DNA from: AP-16 sp046727735
GTDB taxonomy: Bacteria; Pseudomonadota; Alphaproteobacteria; Rhizobiales; Xanthobacteraceae
DNA length: 64,000 nucleotides
Reading direction: 5' to 3'
NCBI GenBank assembly: GCA_046727735.1
Contig: JBKPDF010000028.1
Span: 5,655-69,654, forward strand
In this document: piece by piece, positions 51,591 through 59,232 of the stretch
How the letters are laid out: each line of letters starts with the position of its first letter
How positions within the stretch are numbered: the first letter of the stretch is position 1
Notes under the pieces: generated by a model
What the model saw: only the letters and a program-made list of their open reading frames with translations
Told to the model about the DNA's origin: nothing
Database searches by the model: none
Translations under genes and position numbers: made by a program

Positions 51591-52394
51591 ATGCTGCCCA
51601 AACGCGACTGGGTCGAGATGACCTGGCAAGATTTCCGGTCCGGCGATCAGGCGCGCTGGATCGCCGTGCTGCCGATCGCCGCGGTCGAGCAGCACGGGCC
51701 GCATCTTCCGCTCGGGACCGATGCCCAGATCGGCGCCGCCTATCTGTCGCGAGTGCGGGAATTGCTGCCAGCCGAGCTTCCGGTGAGCTTCCTGCCGATG
51801 CTTCCCGTCGGCTCGTCCGAAGAGCACCAGGCATTTCCCGGCACTTTGTCGCTCGCGGCGGATACCGTGATCCGCCTGCTGACCGAGGTCGGCGAGAGCG
51901 TGCACCGCGCCGGCTTGCGCAAGCTCGTGATCGCCAACAGCCATGGCGGCAATGTGCCGGCGATCGATGTCGTGGTGCGTGACCTGCGCGTCCGCCTCGA
52001 TCTCGTTGCCGTCGCCTGTTCGTGGTCAGGCTTCGGTTATCCGGACGGGCTGTTCACGCGCGAAGAGCAGATCCACGGCGTTCATGCCGGCGACATAGAG
52101 ACGTCGATCATGCTCGCCACGCACCGCGACCTGGTCCGAACCGAGCACGCGAAGACCTTCCCGTCCGCCGGCATCGAGATTGAGCGCACGTTCCGTTATC
52201 TGGGAATCGAGCGCCCGGCCCGTCTCGGCTGGATGAGCCAGGATCTGCACGCCTCGGGCGCCGCGGGCAACGCGAGCGCCGCGACGGCCGAGAAGGGCAA
52301 GGCTGCAATCGAGTGCGGCGCACGTGCCTTCGTCGAGCTCTTGCGCGAGCTCGACCGCTTCGATCCCGCACAGCTGAAGCAAGGGCCGATTTGA
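51591..52394 (+). CDS. Creatininase family protein
   Basis: A 267-residue metal amidohydrolase of the creatininase fold. The metal and active-site motifs are VEQHGPHLPLGTDAQIGAA, NSHGGNVPAIDV, and EEQIHGVHAGDIETSIMLA. The family includes creatinine amidohydrolase, FAPy deformylase (ArfB) and the mycofactocin peptidase MftE. The ATG at 51591 has GGAGG upstream. The divergent NMT1-type importer could supply its substrate. No mycofactocin cluster is in the window, so MftE is unlikely. Confidence 0.9.
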   Translation: MLPKRDWVEMTWQDFRSGDQARWIAVLPIAAVEQHGPHLPLGTDAQIGAAYLSRVRELLPAELPVSFLPMLPVGSSEEHQAFPGTLSLAADTVIRLLTEVGESVHRAGLRKLVIANSHGGNVPAIDVVVRDLRVRLDLVAVACSWSGFGYPDGLFTREEQIHGVHAGDIETSIMLATHRDLVRTEHAKTFPSAGIEIERTFRYLGIERPARLGWMSQDLHASGAAGNASAATAEKGKAAIECGARAFVELLRELDRFDPAQLKQGPI

Positions 52395-52399
52395 CCGCC

Positions 52400-52515
52400 T
52401 TCCCCGGGCAAGGCGCAGCGCGCAAGCACTGCGCCGCAGGATCCGGGCTCCAAACAAAAAGCCTGGATCCCGGTTCAGCAGCGCATCACCACGTGGTGCG
52501 CTGCGCCCGGGACAC
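52400..52515. repeat. REP-like intergenic repeat
   Basis: Imperfect long inverted repeat: CCCCGGGCAAGGCGCAGCGC near 52401 and GCGCTGCGCCCGGGACACG near 52496, with GGATCCGGGCTCC/GGATCCCGG in between. It lies between the convergent creatininase and ATP-grasp genes. Confidence 0.65.
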
Positions 52516-52527
52516 GAAGGCGTGCCT

Positions 52528-53988
52528 CTACTGCTCGAAGCGCTCGATGAACCATTTCAGCAGCCGGATCCAGACCTCGTCCTTGCCGACCGCATCTTCG
52601 ATGCCGTGCTCGAGGTTGGGATTGTCGTTGACCTCCATGACGACGAAACCGCGGTCGGTCTGCTTGATGTCGACCCCGTAAAAGCCTTCGCCGATCGGTT
52701 TCGCCGCCCGCGAGGCGACGTCGAGCAGCTCGGGCGGCGCTTGGTCGAGCTCGAAGGTGCGGAATCCGCCCTCGCGCGAGGAGCCGTCGGCGCGGTGCTT
52801 CACGATCTGCCAGTGGCCGCGCGCCATGCGATATTGGCACACGAACAGCGGCTCGCCGCTGAGCACGCCGACCCGCCAGTCGAACTCGGTCGGCAAGAAT
52901 TTCTGGGCCAGCAGCAGGTCCGTCTCCTCGAACAGCTCCTCGCACACGCGCTTGAATTCTTCCGGCGAACTCACCTTGTGCACCCCGCGCGAGAACGAGC
53001 CGTCGGGGATTTTCACGACCAGCGGCAGTCCGAGCTCGTCCATGGCCTTCGAAAGGTCGGAATTTTCTGCGAGCATCAGGGTCTGCGGCATCGGCACCTG
53101 GTTCGAGCCGAGCAGCTCCATCAAAAAAACCTTGTTGGTGCAGCGGATCATCGACATCGGATCGTCGATCACCGGCATGCCTTCCTGCCACGCGCGACGT
53201 GCGAACCGGTAGGTGTGATTGTCGATCGAAGTGGTCTCGCGAATGAAAAGGCCGTCGTATTCGGCGAGCTCGTCGAGCTGCCGGCGCATGATCGGCTCGA
53301 CGTCGACCGAGAGCTTCTCGGCGATGCGCGCGAAATATTTCAGCGAATCCACCGAGCTCGGCGGCAGCTTCTCGTTGGGATCGTGCAGAACCGCAAGATC
53401 GTATTTCGACAGCGAACGCGCCTTCGGGTCCCGCCATTCGCGTTTGGTGTGCTGGTGCAGTGCGTCGCGGAAGAACGCCGCATCGCCGTTGGCGAGCCGC
53501 GTGATCGTGCGCGGACGGATGCGGTCGATCGACAGCCACGTGCCGGGGTCGACGGTGATTTCCAGCGCCGGGCAGCGGAACCAGTCGAACAACAGCCGGC
53601 CGAACGCCTCGAACCGCTCGTCGGACGCGATGCCGAAGCAGACCAGCAGCCGGAATTCCGCATCCGGCTGGAAATCCGCCTTGCGGGCGCAGCGGTTGAG
53701 CTCGTCCTCGAGCTCGGGCAATGCGTGCTCGTAGAGCTTGGCCTCGCGCAATTCGAGCATGGTCTCGACGGTCGGCACCACGCGATGTCCGCGCGCCTCT
53801 GCGAGCAGGGAGGCGTAATAGCCCTTGGATTGGTAGGCGTAGGAGCGCGACAGGTTGACGAGCTTGGGCCGGCCGAAGTCGAACAGCTTCGGCCGCGCGA
53901 GATATTCGCTCGTCATGATCACCTTGTGGGGTGTGTCGGCGTTGGGGAAGTCCTTGGGCTGGTCGACCAGGATGACCCAGCCGGTCAT
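52528..53988 (-). CDS. RimK-like ATP-grasp ligase with RLAN N-terminal domain
   Basis: A 486-residue amidoligase. The N-terminal part (about residues 1-250) fits the RLAN domain found before RimK-like ATP-grasp modules: WVILVDQPKDF, VNLSRSYAYQSKGYYASLLAEARGHRV, DPGTWLSIDRIRPRTITRL. The C-terminal ATP-grasp has VVKIPDGSFSRGVHKV, LLLAQKFLPTEFDWRVGVLSG, and the Mg2+ residues in VVMEVNDNPNLEHGIED. It should join a carboxylate to an amine (amino acid or peptide) with ATP. The GNAT-C39 fusion gene is coupled to it by an ATGA overlap. The product is unknown. Confidence 0.87.
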   Translation of the reverse strand: MTGWVILVDQPKDFPNADTPHKVIMTSEYLARPKLFDFGRPKLVNLSRSYAYQSKGYYASLLAEARGHRVVPTVETMLELREAKLYEHALPELEDELNRCARKADFQPDAEFRLLVCFGIASDERFEAFGRLLFDWFRCPALEITVDPGTWLSIDRIRPRTITRLANGDAAFFRDALHQHTKREWRDPKARSLSKYDLAVLHDPNEKLPPSSVDSLKYFARIAEKLSVDVEPIMRRQLDELAEYDGLFIRETTSIDNHTYRFARRAWQEGMPVIDDPMSMIRCTNKVFLMELLGSNQVPMPQTLMLAENSDLSKAMDELGLPLVVKIPDGSFSRGVHKVSSPEEFKRVCEELFEETDLLLAQKFLPTEFDWRVGVLSGEPLFVCQYRMARGHWQIVKHRADGSSREGGFRTFELDQAPPELLDVASRAAKPIGEGFYGVDIKQTDRGFVVMEVNDNPNLEHGIEDAVGKDEVWIRLLKWFIERFEQ

Positions 53989-55124
53989 TGGGAAGGTCCT
54001 TTCCGGATCAGGATCATCGCGTTGAGCTTATCGCGGCCGAAATGTGTCATTCGGGCAAACACGGGGCGGGGAACCGCATAGGTCTCGGCGGCAATCGGCA
54101 CTCCATCGGCATCGCCGCGGGCCGCCGGATCGTGCACCAGGATGTAGCGCCCTTCGTGCCCGAATGCGAACACCCAATGCGGCACTCTGCGGCGCAACAT
54201 ACGATAACCGGCCACCAGCACGATTGCACTGGCGCCCGAGTCGAGTGCCGATATCAGAGCCGATTCGCCGAGTGGAGTCAGGCGGGTCGCAATGCCGAGC
54301 TCCGCGGCCTCGCGCTGGAACTCCTGCTGGGTCAGCCGCATCACCCGGCGCTTGTCCTCGGAGCGCACGGTATCGAGGAAATACGGCGGCGGGGCGCTCG
54401 CGTGAATCTCGGGGAAAAGTCCGTGGCGGCGCAGCGTGACCGCGAGCCCGTAGGGCTCGCATCCGCCGTGCCCGGAGCTCATGAAGATCGTCGTCGACTC
54501 GCGCCAGAGCCGGAATTCGAGAGCCGGGCCGGGCCGCAGGCTCGGATCGGCCCAGGCCAGCGCCATGATCACGCAGGCGGGGCCGCACGTGAATTCGGTA
54601 GTCTGGTGGAAATAGGGCGGGGCATGTTCCAGCCCGTGCAAGCGCGGCCGCAGACGCTTCTCGAACCGGAGCGCATTTCCGCGGTCGGCATAGTATTGGA
54701 AATGCCGCCCGAACAAGTTGTATCCGGCCTTGCGGTAGCGGGCGATCGCCTTGGCATTGTTCTCGTGCACCTCGAGCCGCATCGCCATCCGGTCGGCGGC
54801 GATGGCTGCGTCCTCGGCGGCGGCCAGCAGCGCGGAGCCCACGCCTCGCTTCGCGAATTGCGGCGCCACCGCGATCGAATAGAGCCGCGCGAGGCTGCTT
54901 CCGGTGCGAAACAGCACGAGCGCATAGCCGGCCAGTTCGCCTTGCTCCTCGGCGACGATCAGTGCCGCATGCGGCGAACGCGCGAACCGTCGGAAGCCCC
55001 GGCGCGAGATGCGGTCGCCCCGGAACACCCGCGCCTCGATCTCGGCAAGCGCATCGATATTGCCCGGGCGGGCCGGCCGGAGCAAGACCTCGGGGCCGAG
55101 GCTGTGGGCGAGGGCAGCCTGCAT
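53985..55124 (-). CDS. GNAT N-acetyltransferase fused to a C39-like peptidase domain
   Basis: A 379-residue two-domain protein. Residues about 15-150 are GNAT: SIAVAPQFAKRGVGSALL (acetyl-CoA loop), EVHENNAKAIARYRKAGYNLFG. Residues about 165-375 are a C39-like cysteine peptidase: YFHQTTEFTCGPACVIMALAW with the catalytic Cys in TCGPAC, and the His in RRVPHWVFAFGHEG followed by LVHDPAA (Asp). The start at 55124 is the GNAT start; the longer frame to 55457 is noise. It is upstream of and coupled to the RLAN ATP-grasp gene (ATGA), and divergent from the Zur-boxed zinc operon. Confidence 0.87.
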   Translation of the reverse strand: MQAALAHSLGPEVLLRPARPGNIDALAEIEARVFRGDRISRRGFRRFARSPHAALIVAEEQGELAGYALVLFRTGSSLARLYSIAVAPQFAKRGVGSALLAAAEDAAIAADRMAMRLEVHENNAKAIARYRKAGYNLFGRHFQYYADRGNALRFEKRLRPRLHGLEHAPPYFHQTTEFTCGPACVIMALAWADPSLRPGPALEFRLWRESTTIFMSSGHGGCEPYGLAVTLRRHGLFPEIHASAPPPYFLDTVRSEDKRRVMRLTQQEFQREAAELGIATRLTPLGESALISALDSGASAIVLVAGYRMLRRRVPHWVFAFGHEGRYILVHDPAARGDADGVPIAAETYAVPRPVFARMTHFGRDKLNAMILIRKGPSQ

Positions 55125-55235
55125 GGCATCGGAATATGGGTTGCCTCGACGCCGCTCCGCAAGGCGGGAGCCTCCCGACCGACGAAAGCTTCGCCCGCGC
55201 TCGGCACGGCCGGAAGTTGCGGTCCTCGACAGCCG

Positions 55236-55258
55236 GAAATGTAATACTATAACATTTC
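55236..55258. promoter_or_regulatory. Zur box upstream of the zinc-uptake operon
   Basis: An inverted repeat GAAATGT...ACATTTC with core TGTAATACTATAACA (55240-55254), one mismatch from the rhizobial Zur consensus TGTTATANTATAACA. It is 15 bases upstream of the His-rich microprotein start, where a bound repressor would block RNA polymerase. It is also 112 bases upstream of the divergent GNAT-C39 gene. Confidence 0.8.
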
Positions 55259-55273
55259 GGACACGGAATCGGC

Positions 55274-55423
55274 ATGACCCACCACCAGCATCCCGTCGGG
55301 CATCGACACCAGCCCGCCTCGGTGTCGCCCTCGATCCTGCGGCTCTCGGCATGGGAGCGCCTGGGCGCGGCCGCGATCCTGATCGGGGTGCTATGGGTGG
55401 CGGTCCATTGGGCGATGTCCTGA
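55274..55423 (+). CDS. Histidine-rich single-pass membrane microprotein
   Basis: A 49-residue protein. The N-terminus MTHHQHPVGHRHQ has five His in 12 residues, followed by a short Ser/Pro linker and one membrane helix (LGAAAILIGVLWVAVHWAM). It is the first gene after the Zur box and lies eight bases before znuC. Its position suggests a role in zinc handling or in the assembly of the importer. GGAATCGGC precedes the ATG. Similar tiny genes occur before znu operons in related bacteria by my recollection, but no function is established. Confidence 0.75.
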   Translation: MTHHQHPVGHRHQPASVSPSILRLSAWERLGAAAILIGVLWVAVHWAMS

Positions 55424-55431
55424 GGCGAGGC

Positions 55432-56166
55432 ATGCCGACGGCTTTGCAGTTCCGCAACCTGACGCTCGGTTATGACCGCCACCCTGCGGTCCACCATCTC
55501 GACGGCAGCATCGAGGAAGGATCGCTCCTCGCCGTCATCGGCCCGAACGGCGCCGGCAAATCGACGCTGTTCAAGGGTGTGGTCGGGGCGCTCAAGCCGC
55601 TCGCCGGATCGATCGATCGCAACGGCCTGAACGTTCGCGACATCGCATACCTGCCGCAGATCGCCGAGCTCGACCGTTCCTTCCCGATCCACGTCTACGA
55701 TCTGGTCGCCATGGGGCTGTGGCGGCGATCCGGGCTGTTCGGCGGCTTCCGACGCGGGGATTACGCCAAGATCGAGGAGGCGATCGCGGCCGTCGGGCTC
55801 ACCGGATTCGAGGGGCGGGCGATCGGAACGCTTTCGGGCGGACAGATGCAACGCACCTTGTTCGCCCGCCTGCTGCTGCAAGACGCGCGGGTCATCGTGC
55901 TCGACGAGCCGTTCACCGCCGTCGACGCCAAGACCGAAGCGGACCTGTTCGAGCTTGTCCGGCGCTGGCACAGCGAACAGCGCACGATACTCGCGGCGCT
56001 TCACGACCTCGACCTCGTCAAGGCGGGCTTTCCGGACGCGCTGCTGCTCGCGCGCGAGCCGGTCGCGTGGGGACCCACCGCCGAGGTGCTGACGCCCGAC
56101 AATCTGCACAAGGCGCGGCGCATGTGCGAGGCGTTCGACGAGGAGGCGATCGAATGCGCGGCATGA
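55432..56166 (+). CDS. znuC: Zinc ABC transporter ATP-binding protein
   Basis: A 244-residue ATPase of the metal-ion ABC family. Walker A is IGPNGAGKSTLF, signature LSGGQMQRTLFARLLL, Walker B VIVLDEPFTAVDAK and H-loop LAALHDLDL. The linear order (C, B, A) and the upstream Zur box support zinc as substrate, although manganese importers are similar in sequence. The start at 55432 follows GAGGCGAGGC; the long upstream frame overlapping the opposite gene is not real. Energises import through ZnuB. Confidence 0.9.
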   Translation: MPTALQFRNLTLGYDRHPAVHHLDGSIEEGSLLAVIGPNGAGKSTLFKGVVGALKPLAGSIDRNGLNVRDIAYLPQIAELDRSFPIHVYDLVAMGLWRRSGLFGGFRRGDYAKIEEAIAAVGLTGFEGRAIGTLSGGQMQRTLFARLLLQDARVIVLDEPFTAVDAKTEADLFELVRRWHSEQRTILAALHDLDLVKAGFPDALLLAREPVAWGPTAEVLTPDNLHKARRMCEAFDEEAIECAA

Positions 56167-56209
56167 CGATCCTCGCCCCGCCGGCGGGGAGAGGGGATGC
56201 GGAGTATCG

Positions 56210-57079
56210 ATGCTTCACGCCTGGCTGATCGCGCCGTTCGCCGAATTCGAGTTCATGCGCCGCGCGCTCGTCGGTGTGCTCGCGCTCGCGCTCGCCGCGG
56301 GTCCGCTGGGCGTGTTCCTGATGCTGCGTCGCATGAGTCTCGTCGGCGACGCCATGGCGCATGCGATCCTGCCCGGCGCCGCGGTCGGCTTTCTCGTCTC
56401 CGGGCTCAATCTGTTCGCGATGACGGCAGGCGGGCTCATCGCCGGCATCGTGGTCGCGGTCGCGGCCGGGCTGGTCGCGCGTACGACCGAGCTCAAGGAG
56501 GACGCTTCGCTTGCGACCTTCTATCTCGTGTCGCTGGCGCTCGGGGTCATGATCATCTCGCTCAAGGGCACCAATATCGATCTGTTGCACGTGCTGTTCG
56601 GAAACGTGCTGGCGCTGGACGACCGGACCTTGCTGTTGATCGCTGCGATCAGCAGCATCACGCTTGCGGTCCTGGCGCTCATTTATCGGCCGCTGGTGCT
56701 GGAGTGCGTGGATCCGGGCTTTCTGCGTTCGGTCAGCAGCGCCGGCGCGCCGGCGCACCTTGCCTTCCTGGTGCTCGTGGTGATGAATCTCGTCGGCGGC
56801 TTCCAGGCGCTCGGCACATTGCTCGCGGTCGGCATCATGATGCTGCCGGCTGCGGCCGCCCGGTTCTGGGCGCGCGATATCACCGTGATGATCCTCGGCG
56901 CGATGGCGTGCGGCGCGGTTGCGGGCTATGCCGGGCTGCTGCTCTCGTTCTACACGAGCGTCGCGTCGGGGCCCGCGATCATTCTGGTCGCCGGCCTGGC
57001 GTACGGACTGTCCGTCCTGTTCGGCCCGGTGGGCGGCATGGTGTGGCAAGTCTTTCCGGGACGGCATCTCGAAGCATGA
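56210..57079 (+). CDS. znuB: Zinc ABC transporter permease
   Basis: A 289-residue integral membrane subunit with about eight hydrophobic helices; the ABC-3 family pattern is clear in LRRMSLVGDAMAHAILPGAAVGFLVSGL and FQALGTLLAVGIMMLPAAAARFWARDI. It starts 43 bases after znuC and overlaps the znuA start (ATGA), so the three are coupled. Zinc is assigned from operon context and the Zur box. Confidence 0.9.
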   Translation: MLHAWLIAPFAEFEFMRRALVGVLALALAAGPLGVFLMLRRMSLVGDAMAHAILPGAAVGFLVSGLNLFAMTAGGLIAGIVVAVAAGLVARTTELKEDASLATFYLVSLALGVMIISLKGTNIDLLHVLFGNVLALDDRTLLLIAAISSITLAVLALIYRPLVLECVDPGFLRSVSSAGAPAHLAFLVLVVMNLVGGFQALGTLLAVGIMMLPAAAARFWARDITVMILGAMACGAVAGYAGLLLSFYTSVASGPAIILVAGLAYGLSVLFGPVGGMVWQVFPGRHLEA

Positions 57080-58002
57080 TGGCAGCGTTCACCGGCGTGC
57101 CGTTCAGTCGGCGGCACATCTTGCGAGCGGCCATCGCCGCGCCCGGCATTTGGTTTTTGCGGGCTCCGCCCGCGGCCGCACAGGCGAAGCCGCGGGTCGT
57201 GGCGACGTTCTCGATCCTCGCCGATTTCGTGAAGAACGTCGCCGAAGACCGGCTCGACGTCGATATGCTGGTCGGGCCGGAAAACGACGCGCATGTCTAT
57301 GCGGCAACGCCTGCGGATGCCAGACGCGTCGGCGCAGCCGCCATGGTGTTCGTCAACGGCCTGGGATTCGAAGGCTGGATGGAACGGCTCATCAAAGCCT
57401 CGGGCACCAACGCTCGGGTCGTGGTCGCCAGCAAGGGAATCGCGCCTCGGCGCGTCGCCGAGTCCGGCCACGGCGGCATCGATCCCCACGCCTGGCAATC
57501 GGTGGCGAATGCCAAAATCTACGTCGGCAACATCCGCGATGCGCTGATCGCAACGGACGGGTCGCGCGCGGCGGCGTATCGGTCCGCCGCGGCAGATTAT
57601 CTGGGCTTGCTCGACGTGCTCGACGCCGAGGTGCGGGCGGCGATTGCCGGCATCCCGCCCGCGCGCCGCAGGATCATCACCACCCACGATGCCTTCGGTT
57701 ATTTCCAGGACGCCTACGGCGTGTCGTTCATCGCGCCCGAAGGCCTCTCGACCGACGCCGAGCCGTCGGCGCGGGACATTGCGCGAATCATCGCCCAGAT
57801 CCGGAGTGAAAAGATTCCCGCGGTGTTCCTGGAGAACATCACCGATCCTCGGCTGCTCGAACGCATCGCAGCCGAGACCGGCACCAGGATCGGCGGCACG
57901 CTCTACTCCGACGCCCTGACCCGGCCGGATGGCGAAGCGCCCACTTACATCGCCATGATGCGGCACAATATAAGGGTGCTGGCCGAGGCGTTGACGAGCT
58001 AG
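57076..58002 (+). CDS. znuA: Zinc ABC transporter substrate-binding protein
   Basis: A 308-residue cluster A-I binding protein. The N-terminus has SRRHILRAA, a twin-arginine-like signal peptide ending near AAAQAKP. Metal-ligand segments are NDAHVYAATPADARRV (His), GGIDPHAWQSVANAK (His) and TTHDAFGYFQDAYGV (His), with the Asp/Glu site near TRIGGTLYSDAL. A His-rich loop seen in some ZnuA proteins is absent. ATG at 57076 (57079 also possible) overlaps the permease stop. Confidence 0.9.
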   Translation: MMAAFTGVPFSRRHILRAAIAAPGIWFLRAPPAAAQAKPRVVATFSILADFVKNVAEDRLDVDMLVGPENDAHVYAATPADARRVGAAAMVFVNGLGFEGWMERLIKASGTNARVVVASKGIAPRRVAESGHGGIDPHAWQSVANAKIYVGNIRDALIATDGSRAAAYRSAAADYLGLLDVLDAEVRAAIAGIPPARRRIITTHDAFGYFQDAYGVSFIAPEGLSTDAEPSARDIARIIAQIRSEKIPAVFLENITDPRLLERIAAETGTRIGGTLYSDALTRPDGEAPTYIAMMRHNIRVLAEALTS

Positions 58003-58050
58003 CCTGCCCCCTGCGCCTCGCGGCCCGCGTTCATCCTCTCAATAGTGCAC

Positions 58051-59076
58051 ATGAGCGACAAGATCCCCGTCACCGTGCTGACCGGCTATCTCGGCGCCGG
58101 CAAGACCACGCTGCTCAACCGCATCCTGTCCGAGCCGCACGGGAAGAAATACGCGGTCATCGTCAACGAATTCGGCGAGATCGCCGTCGACAACGAGCTG
58201 ATCGTCGGGGCCGACGAGGAAGTGTTCGAAATGAACAACGGTTGCGTCTGCTGCACCGTCCGCGGCGATCTCATCCGCATCATCGAGGGGTTGATGCGCC
58301 GCAAGGGCAAGTTCGACGCCATCATCGTGGAGACCACCGGGCTTGCGGATCCCGCCCCGGTCGCCCAGACGTTCTTCGTCGACGAGGCAGTGGGCCGCAA
58401 CGCCAAGCTCGATGCGGTCGTTGCCGTCGCCGATGCCAGATGGCTCGAGGACCGGTTGCGCGATGCCCCGGAAGCGAAGAATCAGATCGCGTTTGCGGAC
58501 GTGATTCTCGTCAACAAGACGGACCTGGTCACGCCGGAGAAGCTGCGTGACATCGAAGCGCGCGTCCGTGCCATCAATCCTTACGCGACACTGCACAGGA
58601 CCGAGCGCTGCGGGTTGCCGCTGAACGAGGTGCTCGGACGCAACGCGTTCGATCTCGAGCGAATCCTCGATCTCGAGCCGGCGTTCCTCGACAAAGAGCA
58701 GGGTCATCCCGATCATGATCATCGCGACGAGGGTGGCGAGCACAGCCACGAGCATGGCAGCTTGAAGCATTATCACGACGAAGAGATGCAATCCTTGTCG
58801 CTGCGAACCGGCAAACCCCTCGATCCCGACAAGTTCTTCCCTTGGGTGCAGGATCTCGTGGCCAACGAAGGGCCGAACATTCTGCGCTGCAAGGGCATCC
58901 TGGCATTCCGGGACGATCCGGAGCGCTTCGTGTTCCAGGGCATCCACATGATCCTCGACGGCGACCATCAGCGGCCGTGGCAAGAGGGGGAGAAGCGCGA
59001 GAGCCGGATCGTGTTCATCGGCCGCAACCTGCCGGAGGAGAAGATCCGCCGCGGCTTTGCGGGCTGCGAGGCGTGA
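58051..59076 (+). CDS. COG0523 family GTP-binding zinc metallochaperone
   Basis: A 341-residue CobW/COG0523 GTPase. The P-loop is LTGYLGAGKTTLLNRI, the metal motif CxCC is in NNGCVCCTVRGD, switch segments ETTGLADPAPV and the guanine motif VNKTDLV follow. The histidine-rich linker HPDHDHRDEGGEHSHEHG (residues about 226-243) is typical of zinc-linked members such as ZigA/ZagA. It likely moves zinc to target enzymes under limitation. It follows znuA by 48 bases; the ATG at 58051 is preferred over the codon at 58045. Probably in the Zur regulon. Confidence 0.92.
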   Translation: MSDKIPVTVLTGYLGAGKTTLLNRILSEPHGKKYAVIVNEFGEIAVDNELIVGADEEVFEMNNGCVCCTVRGDLIRIIEGLMRRKGKFDAIIVETTGLADPAPVAQTFFVDEAVGRNAKLDAVVAVADARWLEDRLRDAPEAKNQIAFADVILVNKTDLVTPEKLRDIEARVRAINPYATLHRTERCGLPLNEVLGRNAFDLERILDLEPAFLDKEQGHPDHDHRDEGGEHSHEHGSLKHYHDEEMQSLSLRTGKPLDPDKFFPWVQDLVANEGPNILRCKGILAFRDDPERFVFQGIHMILDGDHQRPWQEGEKRESRIVFIGRNLPEEKIRRGFAGCEA

Positions 59077-59116
59077 CGATTTCTCGGGAGCGGGGAGTGG
59101 ACGCCACAACATGACA

Positions 59117-59222
59117 CCCGTCGTTCCCGCGCAAGCGGGAACCTATGATCGCGGGTCGAGCCGTCCGAATATTGGTCATGGATTCCGGGTCTCGGCCTTC
59201 GGCCTCGCCCGGAATGACGATG
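59117..59222. repeat. REP-like intergenic repeat
   Basis: A CGTTCCCGCGCAAGCGGGAAC hairpin (5' part) followed by CATGGATTCCGGGTCTCGGC...GCCCGGAATGACG. It is of the same general type as the family B units at 44610-44730 and lies between the COG0523 and WD40 genes. Confidence 0.66.
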
Positions 59223-59232
59223 TGGAAGGACG

